Origin: Saccopteryx bilineata
Taxonomy: Eukaryota; Chordata; Mammalia; Chiroptera; Emballonuridae
Direction of reading: 5' to 3'
Assembly: GCF_036850765.1 (NCBI RefSeq)
Contig: NC_089495.1
Span: forward strand, 120,737,033 to 120,801,032
Length of the DNA stretch: 64,000 nucleotides
Shown: piece after piece, positions 12,701-24,700 of the stretch
Layout of the letters: every line of letters begins with the position of its first letter
How positions within the stretch are numbered: the first letter of the stretch is position 1
The notes under the pieces: generated by a model
The model's database searches: none
The model's input: only the letters and a program-made list of their open reading frames with translations
Told to the model about the DNA's origin: nothing
Position numbers and translations under genes: made by a program

Positions 12701-15700
12701 TGAGGACAGACAGCATTGGTCCAGCATTTTTTATTTAGAGAGGCAGTACAGCAGGGATTAAGAGCACAGGTTCTGGAGCAGTGTTACGTGGGCTTGAGTG
12801 TTAGCTCGGTGGGACCTCAAGCCACTGAGCTAACCTGCCTGTGCCTCATTTTTTTTCATCGTTGAAAATGAGATGATGGTACTTACCTCAGAGGACTGTC
12901 GTAAAGGTTAAGTGACATGTTTATAAAGTGCACTATGTCTGGCACGAAAGGATAGCTCGATAGATACTAGCTGATACCATCGTATCATCATGGCAAACGT
13001 TCTCCCTCTCAGGTTTCTGCAGGAGGCTATAGCATAATGCCATTCACAAGCTGGTAGCTCATACATAATATTCTGATCCTGCTACTTTTAAAAAATAGGG
13101 CTTTGAATTTAAGAGATTAGGGATGGCCTGACCAGGCGGTGGCACAGTGGATAGAGTGTCAGACTGGGATGCAGAGGACCCAGGTTTGAGACCCCGAGGT
13201 CACCAGCTTGAGCGTGGGCTCATCTGGCTTGAGCAAAAAGCTCACCAGCTTGGACCCAAGGTCGCTGGCTCAAGCAAGGGGTTACTCGGTCTGCCGAAGG
13301 CCCACAGTCAAGGCACATATGAGAAAGCAATCAATGAACAACTAAGGTGTCACAACAAAAAACTGATGATTGATGCTTCTCATCTCCGTTCCTGTCTGTC
13401 TGCTGTCTGTCCCTATCTATCACTCTCTCTGACTCTCTCTCTCTGTCCCTGTAAAAAAAAAAAATCCAATACCAGGGCCCCGCTGCAGGCAGAATTCACC
13501 CAGGATGCCTGAGAGTGGGATAGGCACAGAGGCATTTTTAAAAACATTTATTTAAAAAAAAAAAGATTAGAAATGATTTGTTGGAGGGGAATAAAACAAG
13601 CTGTCTTAGTGGTATCCAAAGACACTGAATGTATTTTTTACATTATTAAAACATTATGTTAAGCGTGACCAGGCGGTGGCGTAGTGGATAGAGCGTCGGT
13701 CTGGGATGCAGAGTACCCAGGTTCGAGACCCCGAGGTCACCAGCTTGAGCGCGGGCTCATATGGTTTGAGCAAAGCTCACCAGCTTGGACCCAAGGTCAC
13801 TGGCTTGAGCAAGGGGTTACTCAGTCTACTGCAGCCCCACGGTCAAGGCACATATGAGAAAGCAATCAATGAACAACTAAGGTGTCGCAATGAAAAACTA
13901 ATGATTGATGCTTCTCATCTCTCTCCGTTCCTGTCCCTATCTATCCCTCTCTCTGACTCTCTCTCTGTCACTGTAAAAAAAAACAAAACAAAACCAAAAA
14001 ACCCATTATGTTAATATAAATTCTATATAGAACTTAAATTATAAGGAAAAAATTTTATATTTCTCCACCTAAACAAATTGTTTTCATTTGTTTGATTTCA
14101 CTTTTTTAATTCTTTCATTTGTTCAGAGTAACAACATAGATAAAATTTTATCTTTTAATTTGTATCAAGGGGATCCTTTTAAAAATGGTACCAAAATATT
14201 TGAAACAAAATAGAGGGGAAGCCCTGGCCGGTTGGCACAGCGGTAGAGCGTCAGCCTGGCATGCGGAGGACCCGGGTTCGATTCCGGCCAGGGCACATAG
14301 GAGAAGCGCCCATTTGCTTCTCCACCCCCACCCCCTCCTTCCTCTCGCAGCCGAGGCTCCACTGGAGCAGAGATGGCCCGGGCGCTGGGGATGGCTCCTT
14401 GGCCTCTGCCCCAGGCGCTAGAGTGGCTCTGGTCGCGCTGCAGAGCGATGCCCCAGAGGGGCAGAGCATCGACCCCTGGTGGGCAGAGCGTTGACCCTGG
14501 TGGACGTGCCGGGTGGATCCCAGTTGGGCGCATGCGGGAGTCTGTCTGACTGTCTCTCCCCGTTTCCAGCTTCAGGGAAAAAAAAAAATAGAGGGGATCC
14601 CTTTCCCACCTCTCCATACTCCCTAAACATGTTTGTTATTAATTTTTTTTTTCTGACATCTGTCTCTGTTTCTAAATGTACTTATATTGTTATTCTTGAT
14701 GTGTTTGTTTTAGATAGCATCTATTGGCTTATAATAGGTGAATATCTAAATATCTTATATTCACCTCCTTCCCTGCTTCTCTTCCCAACCTTCCCATTGT
14801 AGTTATATCACAATTTTAGTTAAATCAGTGGTCAGTGTTTATTATGATAAATAATCTTCCCTGATGAAGCAAGTATGTATGCTTTTGATTATATGTCTTT
14901 TCTCCCCTGGAGATGGTAATTGCTTTAATTGTTCACTTCTATAATTTTCCATGTGACTAGTCTTAGTTTTTTCTGTCAGATTTGTCATATTTTTTTTTCA
15001 GCAAACATCAGATACTCCATCAGTTTCATTGCCCTTTCTCTGAAGCCCTCTGTCCTCAGCTCCAGTCTGTACTGATAGCTCTCTAGACTTGTGGTACGAG
15101 TAGCATACTAGATGTCGGTCACGTTTATAGCCCCTATGTCTTGGACCCTGTGTGTTCTTTCTCAGGAGTTAACTCCCTTATTGTGTTGGAGCATATGCCC
15201 TTGCAGTTTCCTAGGAAAAGCTATGAGGTGTGAGGGCGGATATATACAGAGGTGGGCAAAAGTAGGTTTACAGTTATGAGTACATGAAACAGTTTATTCT
15301 TGTATCAGTATTTATTCATTATTTTATTTGTATTACAACTAGTAAACCTCCTTTTGCTTACCTCTGTATAATATATATATATTTTAAGTCTTTACATATC
15401 CAGTATCACAGAAAAAGAGGAAAAACTATTTTCCAAAGCTAGCAAGGCTTAATTCTAAAACTTCATAAGTCATGTACAAAGAGAGAAAACTACAGACCAG
15501 TCTCACTTATGACTATAAGTATATATAATACATGCAATTCTATATAAAATATTAGCAAATTTAGCCTGACTAGGTGGTAGCGCAGTGGATAGAGCATCAG
15601 ACTGGGATGCAGAGGATCCAGGTTCGAAATTCCAAGGTTGCCGGCTTGAGCGCGGGCTCATCTGGCTTGAGCACAAGCACACCAGCTTAAGTGCAGGGTT

Positions 15701-18700
15701 GCGGGCTTGAATGTGGGATCATAGATAGGACCCCACAGTCACTGGTTTGAGCCCAAGAATTGCTGGCTTGAAGCCCTAGGTTGCTGAGTTGAGCAAGGGG
15801 TCACTCGCTCTGCTGTAGCCCCCGGTCAAGGCACATATGAGAAAGCAATCAATGAATAACTTAGGAACTGCCTAAGTTATTTTCTGACATCTCTCTCCCT
15901 TTCTGTCTGTCTGCCCTATGCGTCCCTCTGTCTTTCACACGCAAATTTAATAGCAGAATGTCAAAAGAATAATGCACCATAATCAAGTAGCATTTCTTCC
16001 AGGAGTTCAAAATTGGTCCATTATCAGCAAATCTATTAACATAATTCATTACATCAATAAAGGAGAATATCTACAAAGTTATGTTAATAAATGCTGGAGA
16101 GGTATTTGGTAAGATCTGGGAACTGTTTTATATAAAAACTATAGAAAAATTATAACAGAAAGAAAATATTTATATACAACAATAACTATCAAAAATTGAG
16201 ACTAAAAATGGTAGTAAATACCAAGCTATTTCCATCAATCACAGGAATTAGAGGAAGAGACTCACCAGCATCATTGCTAATTAGCTGGCTGCATTTCCTT
16301 TTTTTTTTTTTTTTCTTTTCTTTTTTTTTTTTTTTACAGTGACAGAAGGAGAGTCAGAGAGAGGGATAGATAGGGACAGACAGACGGGAACGGAGAGAGA
16401 TGAGAAGCATCAATCATCAGTTTTGCCTGACCAGGTAGTGGTGCAGTGGATAGAGCATTAGACTGGGATGTGGAAGACCCAGGTTCGAGACCCCGAGGTC
16501 ACCAGCTTGAGCCCAAGGTCACTGGCTTGAGCAAGGGGTTACTCGGTCTGCTGAAGACCCGCAGTCAAGGCACATATGAGAAGCAATCAATGAACAACTA
16601 AGGTGTTGCAACACGCAATGAAAAACTAATGATTGATGCTTCTCATCTCTCTGTTCCTGTCTGTCTGTCCCTGTCTATCCCTCTCTCTGACACACACTCT
16701 CTCTCTGTCTCAAAAAAAAAAATGTTTTTTGTTGCAACACCTTAGTTGTTCATTGATTGCTTTCTCATATGTGCCTTGACCATGGGCCATCAGCATACCA
16801 GCGACCTTGGGTCCAAGCTGGTGAGCTCTGCTCAAACCAGATGAGCCCGCGCTCAAGCTGGCAACCTCGGGGTCTCAAACCTGGGTCTTCCGCATCCCAG
16901 TCCAATGCTCTATCCACTGGGCCACCACCCAGTCAGGTGCTGGCTGCATTTTCAAAGCCTTGCACTTCCTCTGGGTCTACATGAAGACAATATCCATCAG
17001 TCACATGTATCACCTGGCCATTGGTTTGAGTAGCTACCCGTGGAGAATAGGGAGCTACTCAAAGTGGGTATCTTCCTTTTCTGGAAGAACTCCCCAGCTT
17101 AAGGTGAAAGAACTAGTTTCATGTCCTCCACATCCCTGCCCTAGGAGTCTCAAGTGGAAGAAGAAATAGAACATCGAAGGAAGTTAATCTCCTCACCATC
17201 CAAGAAACAGAGTGACACTTGTTAGAGCTCAGGGGCAGTTAGGTGGGTCTTGTTGAACCTGTGAGGAATGCCCTGCAGGGCTATGATGGCCCTGGGACCA
17301 GCAGGTGATCATTAATCCTGAGGAGCTGGACAGGATACAGAAAGTCTAGGTATCCCCCCCCAACCCCGCCCAAAATTAATTGGTGTCCCAGAAAGGCAGT
17401 CTACAGGTGAAATGGCATGCTTACGCTTAGAACTACTTCTGGAGTGTGCCTGAGGACAGCCTCTCTTTATCCGCTTTGTGAACAAGCCCTGGTGGAACAG
17501 TGTCTCCTCCCATTCCTTAACCCTGCTTCCCTGCTCCCTCTTGAGGGAAAGGCAGGTGCCAACGTCAGTGTCTATTTACTTGCATGTACCAAACCTCTGT
17601 TGTTCTTTTTTTCTTTTTTTTTCTTTTTTTTTTTTTTTGTATTTTTCTGAAGTTAGAAACGGGGAGGCAGTCAGACAGACTCCCACATGCACCAGACCGG
17701 GATCCACCTGGCATGCCCACCAGGGGGCGATGCTCTGCCCATCTGGGGCATCACTCTGTTGTAACCAGGGCCATTCTAGGGCCTGAGGCAGAGGCCACAG
17801 AGCCATCCTCAGCGCCCGGGCAAACTTTGCTCCAATGGAGCCTTGGCTGCAGGAGGGGAAGAGAGAGACAGAGAGGAAGGAGAGGGGAGGGGTGGAGAAG
17901 CAGATGGGCGCTTCTCCTGTGTGCCCTGGCCGGGAATCGAACCTGGGACTCCCGCACGCCAGGCCGACGTTCTACCACTGAGCTAACCGGCCAGGGCCTC
18001 TGTTGTTCTTAAAATCATATGTCCGGTCCACTTAACATCAGACTTCCCACCCCACAGGAGGTGTTTGGTCCACTTGATCAGTCATGATGACTGGGAAAAC
18101 ACCTGAACCCAAGTTCTCCCTCCCTCCGTGGCCAAATTGGAATGTGTGGAGGTCACCCATATAGTAATAGCTTCTGTTTATTGAGCGCTAACTATACACC
18201 AGGCTGTAAAGAAGGGGGACCAATAACTAAAGAGCAGCCGTTATGTGCCACTCACTAGGTCTCATTCAGTGAGCACTGAGCTGGTCCTCTGGGCACCACA
18301 GCCAACAGGGTCTTCCTAATGATTCTTCAGGGCTTCTAGTAAGCATCCTGTGTGGGCGCACTTACTATTTTCCCTTACTAGTATGACTAGTACCACACAG
18401 ACACAAACCACTACCCCTGCCAGCCACTCCTTGCCCCAGGATCTTTATTTCTGTTTGTATCGTTTAATTCTCAACAGCACTAGGATGTGGGTATTGTGAT
18501 TATTCTGATTTTGACATTGATAAAAAAAAATCAAGGCTTGGCTGTGATTGGCTCAAGGGTTTCTCAAAGCTTTCTCAATTTCAGGAGCTTTATGAGGATT
18601 CGTGCATGAGACAGTATGATCTGTAACTCCGGCAGAACAGGGTCTGGTCCATCTTCCCTAGGGAATTTGTGGGACTTGGTGATAATACTTCTGTAGCAGG

Positions 18701-21700
18701 GACTGTAGTTTTTTGTTTTCCCCTCGTTCGACACTGTTTCCAGACTGAAGGTTGGAGGCCTTGTGAGATCAGAATGCTGTCACTAGGGTACCCAGGGGGC
18801 CCTCTCGTGTCTTTTAAAGTTGGAGGTTCCCAGCTCCTCACGGTTACTCAGAAAACACGAGTTCTATTTTGCTCTCCACTGTCCTCACATCTTATCCTGT
18901 GTCCTCAGTTGGGCAGGATGAAAAAAAACATGAGGATAATATGGTCCCTTCCCCAGACACCCCCAAAATGAGAAGGTAGGGGCTGTGTATATTTTGTTCT
19001 TGAGAAAGAGCCAGAGGAAAGTGTCCACAGCCCAGTTTGTGAATTAAAGTTATTTTCCCAGGTGTAATTTTCTCCTTTTTTTCCACAGGGGCTAATCTGC
19101 ATAGTCAAAAATAGTAAGTGGCCTTTTTTGTTCTTCTTGTTGCTTTGATATGAAGTGCTCACCTCATTCTGACGGCTGACAGAGCTGTCTGGGCTGAGGG
19201 CTGTACCTTCCAGCAGGAGGCGTCCTTGAGAACCTTGGATGTGCACACCTGCACTTCCTATCAGGAGTATTCATTATGACCTGGCTGGTGGTAGTGCAGT
19301 GGATAGAACGTCGACCTGGGATGCTGAGGTCCCAGGTTCAAAACCCCAAGGTCGCTGGCTTGAATATGGGCTCACTAGCTTGAGCACAGGGTCGCTGATT
19401 TGAGCATGGGATTATAGACATGATCCCATGGTTGCTTCTTAGAGCCCAAAGGTTGCTAGTTTGAGCAAGGGGTCACTGGCTCAGCTGAAGCCCCGGAGTC
19501 AAGGCATATATGAGAAAGCAGTCAACTGAAGTGCTGCAACTATGAGTTGATGCTTCTCATCTCTCTCTCTCTCAAAAAAAAAAAAGGATATTCATTATGC
19601 CAAAGTCAAGAAGTGAGAAGCAGTCCTTTAGATTTTGCGGTTATTCTTGGGCACTGCCCTGTTGTCTGTGTAATCCTAGGTGAATTGCCAGAATTTATCA
19701 CTACCAAGTGAGAGACCTCTGTGGTGCTGATTGTTTTGTGCTTTCACTCAAAAAGGAGGCCCGTATTTCAAGCGTCTGTGCTAATGAGGGACCCTGGCTT
19801 AGAAAACAGACCAACTCTTATCACTGCCCTATCCTCTCTCTGCCCCATTTCCAACCACTGCTTCCCCGCAGGGCGTGCACCTTGTGCTCTCTCCTGAGGC
19901 GCCTTCTAGACTTCAGAGCTTTGCAGTGATCCTGACAAGCATAAGAAAAGAGGGATCAGGGTGTGTTGGGAAGATAAAATATATTATGCTCACTTTATTA
20001 AAGATGGCGCTGCCCACGTGGAAGCTGTCGCCCAGGTGATATTAATGTGTGTTGGGGGCGGGCTGTGGGCAGGCAGGATCCTAGTAGCCTGGGGCTTGGT
20101 TTTAGGACTAAGCCTTTCCCACTCTTTTTGATGTGGGGTGGTGCAATGCCATCATGCCCCAGACAAGTGATATTGTATTAGAGACTTCCCTATTTTTTGT
20201 ATATTGGATTAAAGGTTTTGATTTCTATACTTTAAAATGGGGCAGGACGGGAGTTTGCTCTCTCCGTTCCTGAGATTAGCATTAGAGAGGAGAGCAGAGA
20301 GAGGCCACAGGGAGGAGGCCAGGAGAAGCACCCAAAATGGCCGAGTGCTGAGTGAGAAGCCAGTTTGTGCAGGGAGAAGGAGATGGGGAATAGAGGTGAA
20401 TAAGGCTGGTGAGCTAGAAACCTTTGATTCTAGGAAACTCAGATAAGTCAGTAGCTTTGTGAGCACTGAATGAGTGGGTTTTGGAGCCCAGTGTGTGTTT
20501 TTACTTGCCTGCCGGGTGCAAGCTAGGATTAAAGATGATGGCCCACCAGTTCTTGGCTCCGTTGTTTCTTTACCGACTGTCCGAATCCAATGTGAACCTG
20601 CATGGGCCAGGCGGCTCTGATAGTGGCCGTGGCTACTGGCTTTACAGGGTAAGAAGGCTGAGACCCCTGCCAGTATCCTTGCCAGGCCCTGCCTGTGTGA
20701 GGCCCAGCTCTCTGGACGCACTGCTGGGCATCTTGCTTGCATGCTTCAGTTTCCTGCAGTTTCTTCAGTTTCTTGCAGGGCGTGCAAACCTCTGGTTTCT
20801 GCTCTTCTTGGCCACCAGGTACCTGCCTGGACGAGAGCTGGATCCAACCTCGAAATTTGACCCCCTCAGCCCCCAAAGATGTCCAGATTCAGCTGCTCAC
20901 TGCTCACACCCATCATGGAGATGTTGTCCCTGTGGCCCACATCAAATGGACACTGCAGACAGATGGTGAGCGGGCATGTCAGTGGAAACCAGGAGGACTC
21001 TGCCCCACCCCCAGGGAAACCCACAGACACGACTGTCTGGCTCTCCGGTCAGACTCAGAATGAGGTTCCCAGCCCTGTGCTCACATGTGCGGCCCCACAT
21101 TGAATGCTGAAAGGAGCCATCATTTCCTACAGTGAATGCTTCCTTGGGGTGTTCTATGTTTGTCCATGCCGACGTGTTCCCATCACCACCCTTCATGAAA
21201 GGCCGTCCTTCTGAAATCTTTATTGCCCTGGAAAAAAAGTCGCATTGGTAATTCTGTGATTACAGTGGCAAGGATTTACTGGAAAACGGTAACCCACATA
21301 CCAGCCTGCTTTTTCCCTTAATTTAGAGGTTGCCATTTTTTAAAACGACACCCATAAACCTCTTAGGCATAGAGAAATGTATTACCGAATTGAGAAGATT
21401 GAAGATTGGGATTAATGAGAGCCAGTGTGAGGTTTGTGACCAGGGCCTGGGGTCTCTGTAAGCCCCCAGCTTCTGCTGCTGTGCAGCCTCTTGAAGGACA
21501 GTGGGATGGCCACATTAGACACCCAGGCCCCGTGGCCAACACCTTAGCCACATACTTGCAAAGCCTTTGCTTCTAGCCCGAGTATAAGGGGTTGCTTGTC
21601 CTTCTCTAGCTGGGAAGTAACTTTCTGCAGGGCAGGAGGCTAATTAGGCCCAAGAGTGAGCTGGGAGGAACAGGAAGTGGATGATTGGGTAAGATAGGCA

Positions 21701-24700
21701 GATCTTGTAAGAGTGAGCAAGCCCAAGCAACCGGGAAGTGACGGGGTGACCCACCCAGGGGTTTGTTTCCTCTACTGCATCTGTATCTGTGTCTCCTCTC
21801 CTCCCTCTGGCCTGCAGCCAGCATCCTCTACCTCGAGGGTGCCGAGCTATCAGTTCTGCAGCTGAGTACCAATGAGCGGCTGTGCGTCAAGTTTGAGTTT
21901 CTCTCCAAACTGTGGCATCATCACAAGCGGGTAAGAACAGAGCCCCTGGATGGCTTGCACTTCCCTCACAGTCACGAGGAGCAGAACATAGGTTTTGAAA
22001 ACCATCCAGATGTGCCAATCTCTGCTTTTTCCTTCTAGTCTCTAGCTAGTCACTGTAAATAGAGTTGAATGGGGAGAGGATGTTCTGGGCCCTGCTCCAG
22101 AAAGGGGCAACTTGACCCCACACCGGAGAACAGCAGGGACCCTGCGCACAGGCAGATGGTTTCTGCACAATTTCACTTCACGTTGCTGCTCACAGCCAGA
22201 TAATAGAATGTTCAAATTTATTCTCACTGAGTTTGTTTAAGGCTGTTGTTCCCAAAGGATGCTCCCAGATCAGCCCCTCTGCATGACCTGGGAACCTGTT
22301 AGAAATGCATATTCAAGGGCCCCTCCCTACACCTGCTGAATCCAAAACTCCAGCCATCCTTTTTAACAAGCCTACCAGGGGATTCCAGATGCAAACTGCA
22401 GTTTGAAAACTGCTAGTTTAAATCTGCAGGAAGTGGCCATTTGCAGTTTTCCCACGAACACAGGCAGCAAAGACAGGAGTTCCTCTTCAATGTTTAATGA
22501 GCGTCCCCACGTTTGACTGCTAGGTGGGCATAGTGAGGATCAAGTGCCTAGACACTTAGACACCAAGGACCCCACCCCCGTCCACCAAGGTGATTAGGTT
22601 AAAAGTTGGAGTCGGCATCAGAAAATCTGTCCACTCCCATCCTGTCCTCTCTGCAGCAAAGGTGCCAGCAGGCTCTGGGCGCCTGGGGAGCTCTCCAGCA
22701 CCCCCTCTGTACATCTGTGCTCCGGAAAATTCTCAAGCGCTCCCTCACTCTCCCATTTAAGGAGGAAGAGTCACTTAAGGAGTTTTCTCACTGCCTCTTG
22801 TGGACCAGCTCCCTGCTAGCCCCAAGGCCCGGCCTGGGTGCTGGCCTGGCTCCTTTGCAACACTGTTTTGCACTGTGACGGTGCTGCTTTTCCCAGGCCC
22901 CTTGAGGGGAACTCTGTGTGAGGCCAGGTCTGTTTTCTGAAATGGTCAGGAAAGACCAGAGGAAACAGAGCAAAGACACAGAAGCCTCTGGTTCTGGATC
23001 GTGTTGTGATGGTTATTTTTTACTTTTTTTTGACTGATCTTTTGGGAGCTGGGTAGGGTGGGGTTCTTTGGCAACAGCTGTGTGAGAGGTGTGGTGTGTA
23101 ACCTGTCCAACCTCCCCTTCCTCCCTCCTCTCCAGTGGCATTTTAACTTCAGCCACTTTGTGGTAGAACCTGGCCAGAAATATGAATTGACTGTTCACCA
23201 CCTGCCCAAGCCCCTCCCTGATGGGGACCCAAACCACCAGTCCAGGGACTTGGTTGTGCCAGGTAAGAGTGCCGTGCCTAGCCCCTCCCTTCACCCCGTG
23301 GCTCTGCAGAAAAAAACAAGCAAATGGCCAGCACATCGACCTCCCTGCTCAGCTGGACAAGCCTGCCGCTGTCAGCATGTGGTACCCCCAGAGCAAATGC
23401 CAGGGGTGGGGAGCCCTTAGGTATGGTCTGCAGCCTCTGCCCTCTGAATGCAAGGCCTGTTCTCTGTTGTTACAAACAGTGGCTATTGGCCCAGGACCCC
23501 AGGAGTTTTATGGGAACTGGAGTTCCTCCCGACCTCTGTCTAGAGAAGCATGCTTTGTACCCAGAAAGTATCAGGAACACAAGCCACCCCGGCAGAGTTG
23601 TCACCCTGCACCCAGCCTTGCCCCTGCTTCCACCCCCTGTTCTTCATGTTGGCCCCACATCCGGCCTGTGTTTACCTAGCGCTGCCCCATGTGTGGCATC
23701 ATCTCTCCTGCCCCACTGTCCCTCCTGCCTGTGAATGCTGCCAGGTTCACCCTCTAGAGTAGCGTTCAGGGTGTGTGTGCCTTCTAGTTCTCTGTCCTCC
23801 CCAGAATCTCAGACACACACACATCGCTTTTTATTTTAAAAAGCTACATCTGAAATGCCAGCCCCCTTGAGGACAAGGTCTGGATCCTCTATGTGTTTGG
23901 GCAATCACTAGGCCCTCACAGATTGGCTCTCATGTAGTAGGTGATCAGGCAGTACTCGTTAGGATGATGGTGACCTCTATCTGCGGAGCGCGCATGCGTG
24001 CGCACACACTGCATACCATATTTCTCTGTCTTACTCTTCACTCCCTGACATTACATTGTCATATTTGTGATGTTGTAGATGCTGTTTGTTTTTATTGGTC
24101 TCATCTACGGGGATCTCATCTCTGGAAGACAGGGACTTTGTCCAGTTCACCCCGTATCTGCAACTGTTAAACTGCCTGGCACAGATTGGGAGCTCCATAC
24201 ACATTGTCGAAGGAGTTACTATCCACAGCCCCTCCCCTGTCCCTAAAGTAGACTGACTTAGCCCGCTGTCACTCATAGCAGTTCATACCTGTCATGTGTC
24301 TTAAACCAAAGTAAAAATGTTAACGGTTAAGGGAACTGGGGGAGGGGATCAAAAAGATACCCATGGAGCATGGTCCTTAAGGCAGTCCGCAGATCAGCAG
24401 TGTCATTGAGTCACCCGGGAACTTGTTAGAAGTGCAGATTCTCAGGACCCACCTCAGACCTGCTGAGTCAGAAACTACTGATGGTGACGCACATGAAAGT
24501 TCAAGAAACACTGCCGTGGAGGGACTGTAAGAAGCAGAGGCAGCCCTGAAGAGGCTGTGGTGGGGGGATGGGACTGAGAGGCCCAGCACTCTGGTCATCT
24601 GAAGGAAGCTCAGCAGGAACCTACTTAAATCTAGAGGGCTCCCTGAGAGAGGAGGGCGGGACACCCAAGGGAGCCCCAGTGCTTGAGGACCTCTGGCCAG

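Larger units (their letters stand above)
9169..19088 (+). other. IL17RA: IL17RA intron 1
   Basis: 9.9-kb intron between the signal-peptide exon and the 25-nt exon 2. GC-rich for its first 0.6 kb, then ordinary intronic DNA with at least nine SINEs, an L1 ORF2 remnant, a mariner-type MITE and MIR remnants. No additional exon recognised. Confidence 0.85.

Noticed and set aside
14220..14300. tRNA-like gene (A and B box in GGTTCGATTCC context)
   Set aside because: It is the head of a tRNA-derived SINE with tail, poly(A) and target-site duplication, as are the other similar hits.
20209..20742. 177-codon minus-strand frame near IL17RA exon 3
   Set aside because: No domain or conservation evident; lies in intron 2 and has no splice or promoter context.
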